DNA of 64,000 nt. Origin: Platerodrilus igneus (lineage: Eukaryota; Arthropoda; Insecta; Coleoptera; Lycidae). The notes below the pieces were generated by a model. It searched no databases. It saw nothing but the letters and a program-made list of their open reading frames with translations, and was not told the DNA's origin. The translations under genes were made by a program, and so were the position numbers. Shown here piece by piece: positions 56,750 through 64,000 of the stretch; positions within the stretch are counted from its first letter, which is position 1; each line of letters begins with the position of its first letter. The DNA lies in contig JARFIW010001215.1 of NCBI GenBank assembly GCA_036346225.1, positions 2,986,501 to 3,050,500 of the forward strand. The letters are read 5' to 3'.

Positions 56750-57134
56750 TCATCTAATAATAATTGGTCAACAGTCCTGAAACTGGATGGACGCGTACCT
56801 CCATTGTTTCCAATTCTAACCTAACCTGCCCATTTCCTTGAAATTTCCACAGTCTGCATTTTTCACTATCTGCGTGCATTAGTCTGATCTAGGCCTACCT
56901 CTACCTCTTTTTTTCCTATCTCTGCTTGTAATATATCCCGCACTATGCTTTAGAACATATCATGCCCTTCTATTTCTTCTATGTTTTTTTGTTTTTCACA
57001 TATGCTTTTAACAATTTTCTTCTTGTTTCTATGTTTGTTGTCTTCGAACACAGCCGCTGCTCTTTCTTGTTAGATGCAGTTTGGTTCCTCTTCTATTGTT
57101 TTAAAAATATATACTTTATTTTCCCGTTATTCAG
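56750..57134 (-). pseudogene. APE-type LINE 3' end, copy 2
   Basis: Contains the 3' family text (cagtcctgaaactggatgga then cgcgtacctcca), followed by the degraded C-terminal coding sequence with an internal deletion, up to tctttcttgttagatgcag. The frame is lost. Confidence 0.55.
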
Positions 57135-57334
57135 TGGTATGTGAAGAGGGTTAAGCAGCATGCGGCTACCAAAATTCCCGAACACTCGAACATTTGCCGA
57201 ATTAATAGTTTTCCATCAATATATCCTTTCGGACAATGTTTTTCGTCTTGACACTGGTTGGACGCGTACCTCCACTTATTTCTATTCTGAGCTAGTCTAC
57301 ACAGTACCCTGAAATTTCCACAGCCTAGATACAC
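57135..57334 (-). repeat. linker repeat plus LINE 3' terminus
   Basis: Another instance of the series ggtatgtgaagagggttaag, gaacatttgccgaatt, tcgtcttgacactggttgga and cgcgtacctccactt, as at 53005-53368, with the middle part deleted. Confidence 0.55.
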
Positions 57335-57505
57335 TACATTTGATTTTCCAATGCTCCACCCGAAGGTACTACATTGGCCAGGAAGCGAGTTTTTTTTACC
57401 TGGAAAATTTGGAATTTTGCCGAACCCTTGCTGTTCCAAGCAAGGTAGGGATCTTTAACGTGCGTGACAACACTCACACACATACCACTACGCCACGGAG
57501 CCGCC
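57335..57505 (-). mobile_element. internally deleted SINE (head fused to tail)
   Basis: Reverse-complemented, ggcggctccgtggcgtagtg with gtatg is followed at once by tgtgtgagtgttgtcacgc. Box B and the first third of the body are therefore missing. The 3' part is complete to caaatgtagt. The linker repeat text resumes on its other side. Confidence 0.8.
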
Positions 57506-57610
57506 TACACACAGCCTAGATACAGCTCGGTTCTCCTTCTGTTGTTTTCTAATTATATGTCCCATTTTACCGAGATTCAGTAGTATGTGAAGGGGGTTAA
57601 GCAACCCTTG

Positions 57611-57910
57611 GGCGTCGCCGTAGATCAATGTAGTAAGCGTAAGACTACGGATCCCAAGGTCCTGGGTTCAAAACCCAACACTGCCGACTGCTTGAAAAAT
57701 GGCAGGTGAGCATTTTTCACAAAAATTACGCCTTCGTTCGGATTAGAGGTTAAATGGAGGTCCCGTGTGTGAGTGTTGTCACGCACGTTAAAGATCCCTA
57801 CCTTGCCTGGAACGGCAAGGGTTCGCCAAAATTCTAAATTTCCAGGCAACAAAGAACTCGCCTTCTGGCCAATGTAGTACCTTCGGGTGGAGCAATGGAA
57901 ATGTAAATGA
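57611..57910 (+). mobile_element. tRNA-derived SINE, subfamily 2 (plus)
   Basis: Head gcgtcgccgtagatcaatgt then agtaagcgtaagactacgga, box B ggttcaaaacc, body with caggtgagcatttttcac, and 3' end ggaaatgtaaatgaac, as in 47106-47409. Imperfect flanking repeats taagcaacccttgg (57598 region) and taagcagcctgtgg (57915 region) look like an aged target duplication in the linker repeat. Confidence 0.85.
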
Positions 57911-58690
57911 ACAGGTAAGCAGCCTGTGGCTGTCAAAATCCCCCAACACTTAGACATTTGCCGAATTAATAGTTTTCCAGTAAATGCTTTCGCACAATTA
58001 AGATTAGTGGAGAATATTGCTTATAATCAGGTATAAGTACAAATATTTCTTTTTCGCCATTAGGTTCTCCCTCTTGGAACTGATTGAACGCGTACCTCCA
58101 TTGATTTCTATTCTGAGCTAGTCTACACATTTCCCTAAAATTCACACAACCTACATCTTTCACTATCTATGTACAATAGTCTACCCTACATCTACATCTA
58201 CCTTTCTCTTTTCCTATCTCTGCTTCTGGTATATTCCGCACTATTCCCTCATGCCCTAGAATGTGGCCTATCATCCTATCTCTCCTATTTCTTACTGTTT
58301 TCCACATATTTCTTTCTTCCCCTACCATTTCTAGTACCTCTTTGTTCTTAACTTTGTCTGTCCATGATGTCATCATCACACGTCTGTAGCACCACATTTT
58401 AAAGGCTCCTATCTCTTTCCTGTCCGCTTCGGCCACTGTCCAAATTTCACAACCGTACAGTGCTGTGCTCCACGCATATATTTTAAGAAATCTTTTCCTC
58501 GTTTCTATGTTTATTGTCTTTAAACACGCTAATCGCTTTTTTTTTGTTAAATTTGGCACAGCCTTGTGCCACTCTTTGTTTTATATCTTTGGCGCTTTTC
58601 CCATCTCGCGTTTATTGGCTTCCTAGGTAGCAGAGTTCCTTACCCTCTTGTAAGTTCTTGTTACCTATTTGTATTCTTGGTACATGATAA
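57911..58690 (-). pseudogene. linker repeat and APE-type LINE C-terminal region
   Basis: After the linker text (57914-58060) the LINE 3' end follows. The minus-strand frame 58559-58167 reads KKKRLACLKTINIETRKRFL, KIYAWSTALYGCEIWTVAEA, FKMWCYRRVMMTSWTDKVKN, KEVLEMVGEERN and IGHILGHEGIVRNI, the standard C-terminal segment of this LINE type. The frame ends without stops over 130 codons, which makes it the best preserved of the C-terminal copies. 5'-truncated at about 58690. Confidence 0.75.
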
Positions 58691-58934
58691 AATTAACGGT
58701 CTATGATTTGTATATTTTTTAAAATTAGCAAAAAATGCTCAACATTTTCAAAGTTTATTTAGAACAGTCACACAAATTGAATGCTGAAAAGGGTTTTTGG
58801 ATTGATAACTCTGTTCTGAGCAGGGATAGGGCTACAACAGTCCAGCATAGTTGGATTTTAGTAGTTGCAGACCACCGTTTTATTATTGCTACTTATTACT
58901 ACTGTTATTTATAAATCAGAAAAGTAGATGTAGA

Positions 58935-59445
58935 CGATTTTTTCTCATCATCATTAGGTCTTCAGTCCTGGAACTGGCTAGACGTGTACCCTCATTGTTT
59001 CCTACTTCAAACTAACCTACACATTTCCCTGAAATTTGAACATTTTGCATCTAACACTATCTGTGTGCAAAATTTTGATCTCGGTTTACCTCTACTTCTT
59101 TTTTGTATCACTGTTTGTAATATATTCCGTACTATTCCCCAAAAATGCCTTATAACGTATTCTGCCCTTCTATTTCTCCTTTTTTTTGCTTTCCACAGAT
59201 ATATTATTTCCTCTACTATTTATATAACCTATTTTTTATTAACCTTGTCTGTCCATGCTATCATCCTTATACATATGAAGCACAACATTCCAGAAGGATT
59301 CTATTTCTTTCTGTTTGCTTTTTCTATTGCCCCTACTTCATAGACGTACTGTGCTGTGCTCCACACATATGCTTTGAACAATTTTCTTCTTGTCTCTATG
59401 TTTGTTGTCATTGAGCATATCCGCTTTCTTGTAAGATGTAGTTCG
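58935..59445 (-). pseudogene. APE-type LINE 3' end, copy 4
   Basis: It starts tcatcatcattaggtcttca (plus view) and then follows copy 1 (50362-50880) almost line by line, including gtctgtccatgctatcatcc and tgtgctccacacatatgctt. The coding frame is broken. Plus-strand open frames 58984-59414 are antisense. Confidence 0.6.
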
Positions 59446-59820
59446 GTCATCTTCTAATATATTTCCCCGATGTTCAGTGGTATGTGAAAAGGGATAAGCA
59501 GTCTGTGGCTGCCAAATTCCCCCAGCACTTGAACATTTGTTGAATTAATAGTTTTTCCAATACATTATTTTTCACACTAACACTAGTTGAAAATATTTCA
59601 CAACCCATACCTGTTGTTGTTTATAATAATCATCAGACTGAAGTGCACTTATTTCTTAGTCATTAGATTTTCCGTCTTGAAACTAGTTGGCCGCGTACCT
59701 CCACTTATTTATGTTCTGAGCTAGCCGACACCGTTCCCTGAAATTCTCACAACAGCTTATATACAGCTCGGTTCCCCTTCTAATGTTCTCTAATTATATG
59801 TTCTATTTTACAGAAATTCG
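59446..59820 (-). repeat. linker repeat plus LINE 3' terminus
   Basis: ggtatgtgaaaagggataag, cagtctgtggctgcc, ttgaaaatatttcacaaccc, ttttccgtcttgaaactagt and cagctcggttccccttctaa occur in the same order as at 53005-53368. Confidence 0.6.
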
Positions 59821-60058
59821 GTTGGTATGCGTGTGACTACTACACCTAAGGTCGCGGGCATTTTTCAGAAAAATACGCCCTCGTTTGGATGAGAGGTAAA
59901 TTGGAGGTCCCGTGTGTGAGTGTTATCACGCACGTTAAAGATTCCTACCTTGCTTAGAACAGCAAGGGTTCGGCAAAATTCAAAATTTCTCAGGTCAAAA
60001 GAACACGCTTCCTGGCCAATGTAGTACATTCGGTTGGAGCACTGAAAAATCACATGCA
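59821..60058 (+). mobile_element. SINE copy deleted across box B (plus)
   Basis: The head gttggtatgcgtgtgactac then tacacctaaggtcgcggg jumps to catttttcagaaaaatacgc, removing box B and about 30 bases of body. It continues to aaaaatcacatgca. Confidence 0.8.
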
Positions 60059-60061
60059 AGA

Positions 60062-60962
60062 TATGCGTGCAGGCTGTGGCTGCCAAGGATACTTCAACAC
60101 TTAGACATTTGCCGAATACTTTCGTACAATTACCATTAGAGAATATTGCAAGACCAATACCTGTAGTTGTTCATAATAATCATCAGGTTTAAGTACCATT
60201 ATTTTTTTCGTCATTAGGTTTTCCATCTTGGGACTGATTGAAAACGTACCTCCATCGATTTCTATCCTGAGCTAGCCTACACATTTCCTTGAAATTCCCA
60301 ATCATACGTCTTTCACTATCTATGGGCAATAGTCTAACCTAGGTCTACCTCTACTTCTCCTTTTTCCTGTCTCCGCTACTAACATATTCCACACTATTAC
60401 CTCATGTCTTAGTATGTGACCTATTATCCTATCTCTCCTATTTTTACTGTTTTTCACATATTTCTTTCTTCGCCAACCATTTCTAGTACATCTTTGTTCT
60501 TAACTTTGTCTGTGCATGATATCTTTATTATACGTCTGTAGCAACACACTTCAAAGACTTCTACCTTTTTCTTGTGCGCTTCTCCTGCTGTCCAGGCTCC
60601 ACGGCCGTACAGTGCTGTGCTCCACACATATGTTTTAAACAATCTTTTCCTTGCTTTTATGTTTGTTGTCTTTGAACACAGTAGTTGCTTTTTCTTGTTA
60701 CATGTAGCACGACTTGGTGCTAATATTTGGTTTATATCTTTTGTGCTTTTCCCATCTTGCGTTATTTGGCTTTCTAGGTAGCAGAAATCTTTAACCTCTA
60801 GTATGTTCTCGTTACCTATTCTAGTTTTTGGTTTATTTTCCCTCCTTAGCATACTAGAACTTTAGTTTTATTTTTGTTAATTTCATACCGAATCTCTCTG
60901 TTAGAACTGCCTCCATTTCATTAAGAGCAGCTTCTATCTCTTCTTTGTTAGATACTAATATC
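60062..60962 (-). pseudogene. linker repeat and APE-type LINE thumb/C-terminal region
   Basis: After linker text (to about 60190), the minus-strand frame 60852-60454 reads GNENILEVKDFCYLESQITQ, DGKSTKDINQ, KARKRLFKTYVWSTALYGRG, YRRIIKISCTDKVKNKDVLE and MVGEERNM. Further upstream (60853-60962), degraded text corresponds to the helix after FADD (SNKEEIEAAL). It is cut by the following SINE precisely inside that segment. Confidence 0.75.
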
Positions 60963-61259
60963 TTACATGTGATTTTTCCAATGCTCTATCCGAAGATACT
61001 ACATTGGCCAGGAAGCTAGTTTTCTTACCTGAAAATTATGAATTTTGCCGAACCCTTGCTGTTCCAAGCAAGTTAGGGATCTTCAACGTGTGTGACAACA
61101 TACACAACGGACCTTCATTTTACCTCTCATCCGAACAATGGCGTATTTTTGTGAAAAATGCTCGCCTAACATTTTTTCAAGCGGACCGTGTTGAGATTCA
61201 AACCCGGGACCTTAGGCATATTAGTCACACACATACCAACTATGCCACGGAGTTGCCTA
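60963..61259 (-). mobile_element. SINE copy, full length (minus; TSD tagatactaatatc)
   Basis: Reverse-complemented head ggcaactccgtggcatagtt with box B ggtttgaatct and complete body. Flanks tagatactaatatc (60949-60962) and tagatgctaatacc (61260-61273) form a 14-bp target duplication with two differences, within the LINE RT sequence (shared with ttgctagatgctaataccgc at 54624). Confidence 0.85.
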
Positions 61260-61273
61260 TAGATGCTAATACC

Positions 61274-61357
61274 ATACATGTGATTTTTAATGCTCTACCC
61301 GAAGGTACTACATTGGCAAGGAAGCAAGTTTTTTTTTACCTGGAAAATTTGAAATTT
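61274..61357 (-). mobile_element. SINE 3' fragment (minus)
   Basis: atacatgtgatttttaatgc through ttttttttacctggaaaatt is only the last 80 or so bases of the SINE. It lies directly behind the duplication of the previous SINE, replacing the LINE continuation. Confidence 0.75.
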
Positions 61358-61379
61358 ACCCCTAACCTAGCCTAACCAT

Positions 61380-62140
61380 GAGTACTCTATCATTCTTTTG
61401 TAAGTAGTTTTCTACACAGTGTCCTATCTTTTTTTGCATACTATCCTCACACCAGAACTTCCTTCTTCTGATTCTCTATGAATTACCCTAAAGCCTTCAC
61501 TCCAAAAATTTCACGTCTCTGGACACCGTACTTCGCTGATCCCTACTATGTCTAGAGCTAACCTATCCATTTCAATTTTTAAGTTCTCTAGTTTACCTAC
61601 TTGCTTCATACTTCTGACATTCAACGTTCGGACTCGCAGAATGTTCCCGATCCTTTTTATAAGTTTTTCGATCACATCCTTCGAGGTAGTGCTTTCCCGG
61701 AGATCCGAATGGGTGACTATTTTACCAGGTGGCTCCGTGGCGTAGTGGTATGGTCCCGGGTTCGAATCCCGACACGGTCCGCTTGAAAAATCTTAGGCGA
61801 GCATTTTTCACAAAAATACATCCTCGTTGGGATGAGAGGTAAAATGGAGGTCCCGTGTGTGAGTGTTGTCACGCACGTTAAAAATCCCTACCTTGCTTGG
61901 AACAGCAGGGGTTCGGCAAAATTCCCAATTTTCCAGGTAAAAAAAGAAACTCGCTTCCTGGCCAATGCAGTACCTTCGGGTGGAGCATTGGAAAATCACA
62001 TGTAAGGACAATTTTACCTCCGGAATCTTTTACTTCAGAGGATGCCATCATTTTAAATACAATTTCGTACGCTGTGTACTTAGGAGGTAATGTGGTGGTT
62101 TCTCGTTGCCTTTCACTTCGCGGTAGTGTGTCTTAGAATG
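61380..62140 (-). pseudogene. APE-type LINE endonuclease relic, split by a SINE
   Basis: Minus strand LALDIVGISEVRCPE matches the APE endonuclease motif. Flanking text agrees with 43500-44060. The SINE at 61727-62004 separates it: tattttacc before and cctccggaatcttttacttc after correspond to the uninterrupted stretch near 43940-43965. Frame broken. Confidence 0.6.
61727..62004 (+). mobile_element. SINE with shortened head (plus)
   Basis: ggctccgtggcgtagtggta joins tggtcccgggttcgaatccc directly, deleting the region between box A and the variable arm. Body complete to aaatcacatgta. Flanks gactattttacc and gacaattttacc are a 12-bp target duplication with one difference, in the LINE endonuclease relic. 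Confidence 0.85.
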
Positions 62141-62488
62141 CCATACGGATCTCTATGGTCTCTGCAATCTAAGTACCAAAAGATCCGCTGCCCTCTTTCA
62201 CACAATATTTTTAAACGCAAGATGTTCGTAAAGGTTTGTAAAAATGATGATTTGTTTAATCTTTTTCCAAAAAAAATATTTTCACTCAAATATACGTAGT
62301 TTTAATATAACAAAAGCTTACTCACATTTTAATAATAATTTTCCTGCTTAACTTTCTATCTGTTTGATTTGTGATAATTTTATTTTATTTACAATCATCA
62401 AACAATAATCATGATTATTGTATATGTCATTAGTTCGAAAGTGTGACATTTCAAACGCCATCTAATGATAGAAGTGTAATAATATTTC
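62141..62488. other. no recognised feature
   Basis: A+T-rich sequence between the LINE relic and the paired palindromes. No coding or RNA motif was seen. Confidence 0.3.
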
Positions 62489-62551
62489 AGGTCGGGAAGT
62501 GGATACTTTCCGGCCTCAAAAGTAGGTCGGAAAGTGACTACTTTCCGACCT
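62489..62551. repeat. two tandem palindromes (12-bp arms, 4-bp centres)
   Basis: aggtcgggaagt-ggat-actttccggcct (62489-62516) is followed by aggtcggaaagt-gact-actttccgacct (62524-62551). The second is perfect; the first has two transitions. The two share the same 12-mer core, 7 bases apart. They lie about 50 bp beyond the 3' end of the tyrosine recombinase relic. The arrangement resembles recombinase-type inverted binding sites or stem-loops. Function is inferred only from position. Confidence 0.75.
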
Positions 62552-62599
62552 CTTTTTCTAATCTAATTCATTTAAATTGTTTCACACCAGCAGATTTCT

Positions 62600-64000
62600 G
62601 TGCCCAAAAGAGATTATCCTATTTTGAATTATTTTCAGAAAATAATTTAATACATAGAACATATGGTTATTATCTTGATTATTAATATTGATGTTTAAAC
62701 TATGTTGGGGTTCTGGTCGCTCTGGACATATATTGAACCCTTTATTTGAAGTTGACGCCTTAGGAAAAGTGGATTGAACCAATGATTCGTATACTTCGGA
62801 TTTAGTGGTTACGGACAACGTTTGTGACCCTCCAGAGAATTTTGACGCAACCTTCAGCTGCAGAACTAGATTTCCAACCACTCAACTTCTTTAACTGAAA
62901 AATGTCGCCTCCAGTATTAGCAAGTAGAGTAGCTGCTGTCTGTCTAAAACAATGTCCGGTATCCTTGTCAGCGTCTTTTAACTTTAAAAACATTGCTATT
63001 TTATTGGGGAATTGCGCGATTGAATTATGTCCATAGGGTTGTCAGGTAACTTTTCCACGACGTACTTGCATAAAAATTTTTTGGTTTGCTGCATGTTTAC
63101 ATTAATTGGTATATTCTTTTACTATCGCAATCCATTTTAGATCCGTTATTACAAAACTTCGAAGATGGTACGTTTTTGTGTTTGGAATTATGATAATGAT
63201 TCGTTCTTCAGTCATTTCTATATCATTTATTTTCATTTTAAATAATTCTTCATCCTCAAAGCACCAGAAATCGCAATAATTAGAGCAGTCTAAAATATTT
63301 AAATAGTACTATTGGTGCAGTTAATGACATCCTTAGCTTTTGTGGAAGAAAATCCAAGGGGGCGCAATCCAAAAATTTATCGTTATCTTCCTTATTGAAG
63401 ACATTTGATTTCATAAGGCAGTAACCAATGTTCCGTTTTTTAGAATGCTAATAATCTCGAAAATTTTGAAATATCGGTATTGTCTTAAACGTTTAATGGA
63501 TTTCGTAGCATTGAATTGGTCGACCATAAGGTTGATGCCTTATTGATGGAAGCCAAGTGACTAAAATAAGCTAGAACAACACTTTCCGAGCAGATATTGT
63601 GAGCTCCCTTTTCCTGACACCAGGACTTGTACACTACATGTGATTTTCCAATGCTCCACCCGAAGGTACTACATTGGCCAGGAAGCGGTTTTTTTTTACC
63701 TGAAGAATTTTGAATTTTGCCGAACCCTTGCTGTTCCAAGCAAGGTAGGGATCTTTACCGTGCGTGACAACACTCACACACGGGACCTCCATTTTACCTC
63801 TCATCCGAACGAAGGTGTATTTTTGTGAAAAATGCTCGCCTAACATTTTTCAAGCGGACCGTGTCGAGATCACCAGGACTTGTACAGGATATAAACCGTT
63901 CCATACCTTATCCTGATGTTTTCTAGCAACAAATTCTCTGTTACTTGTTACGCAGCTTTCTTCAATTCAGGAGAAGTACATTCTATTTCAGAAGCGCTAG
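62600..64000 (-). pseudogene. tyrosine recombinase relic (Crypton- or DIRS-like), runs off the window
   Basis: The minus strand reads, in order: an N-terminal SAM-like/core-binding part LENIRIRYGTVYILYKSW (about 63940-63871), then after the SINE QEKGAHNICSESVVLAYFSH and STLWSTNSMLRNPLNV; the start of the catalytic domain ALIIAISGALRMKNY (63285 region, catalytic-Arg area), TKTYHLRSFVITD; then the HxxR box DTGHCFRQTAATLLANTGGD and KKLSGWKSSSAAEG (about 62960-62850). Frameshifts and stops occur between blocks. The nucleophile Tyr expected after AAEG is not visible in frame. No RT is present in the window, so Crypton, DIRS or a recombinase-only element cannot be distinguished. Confidence 0.75.
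63634..63870 (-). mobile_element. 5'-truncated SINE (minus; 16-bp TSD)
   Basis: Perfect target duplication caccaggacttgtaca at 63618-63633 and 63871-63886. The SINE keeps the 3' end (ctacatgtg, plus view) and body but stops at gaccgtgtcgagat, so the tRNA-like head is missing. Such 5' truncation fits target-primed reverse transcription by a LINE. Removing it restores the recombinase reading YKSWCQEKG. Confidence 0.92.

Overview
This window reads as repeat-dense, A+T-rich nuclear DNA of an arthropod, most likely an insect. There is no operon-like layout, no bacterial gene spacing and no convincing host gene. The element mix supports an insect: Ty3/gypsy and BEL/Pao LTR elements, mariner-type and pogo-like DNA transposons, RNase H-bearing and APE-type LINEs, a Polinton-like polymerase relic and a tRNA-derived SINE family. 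The species cannot be named from the sequence. Nearly every coding trace belongs to a mobile element, and most are broken by stops, frameshifts, deletions or later insertions.

Layout, 0-13 kb: inverted segments and a large foldback structure (3.6-6.1 kb) beside a decayed pogo/jerky-like transposase; a gypsy protease-RT relic (6.5-7.8 kb) followed by a purine-rich tract; and a tail-to-tail inverted pair of an RNase H-bearing LINE (9.4-12.5 kb, palindrome centre about 10.45 kb). 13-31 kb: two independent solo LTRs with their own 4-bp target duplications (14.0-14.8 and 24.3-25.2 kb), several LINE 3' ends, a 1.2-kb noncoding element (22-23.2 kb), a Polinton-type DNA polymerase B fragment (25.2-27.5 kb), and gypsy relics at 24, 28.7 and 30.3 kb, two of which share one internal deletion junction. 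A near-perfect 68-bp snap-back hairpin lies at 30.0 kb. 31-38 kb: a decayed LINE with a C2H2 finger, RT and a restriction-like endonuclease domain, one open reading frame behind a good splice-acceptor-like sequence (35.9-36.2 kb), and an LTR end with its primer-binding site (36.98 kb).

38-50 kb holds the clearest nested history. A mariner transposase relic (38.2-43.3 kb, minus) is split by a SINE and by an LTR element (39195-42902, TSD gatg). That LTR element keeps only a gag relic, and its 3' LTR is in turn split by a 1.36-kb element. Next comes the only apparently intact transposon: a 1.3-kb mariner-superfamily element (44062-45376) with about 30-bp terminal inverted repeats, a TA duplication and a 371-residue DD41D-type transposase. 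A BEL/Pao gag-protease-RT relic (46.6-49.6 kb) is interrupted by a SINE of a second subfamily.

50-64 kb is a dense mosaic of minus-strand APE-type LINE 3' ends, a recurring linker sequence and at least thirteen SINE copies or fragments, many next to a GTATGTGAAGG-like motif. A small degraded gene of unknown origin sits at 51.6-52.0 kb. The window ends in a tyrosine recombinase relic (62.6-64.0 kb, minus) cut by a 5'-truncated SINE with a 16-bp target duplication. Two tandem palindromes lie just beyond the recombinase 3' end. SINEs copied by LINE machinery, LTR elements and cut-and-paste elements have inserted into one another, so relative ages can be read from the nesting.
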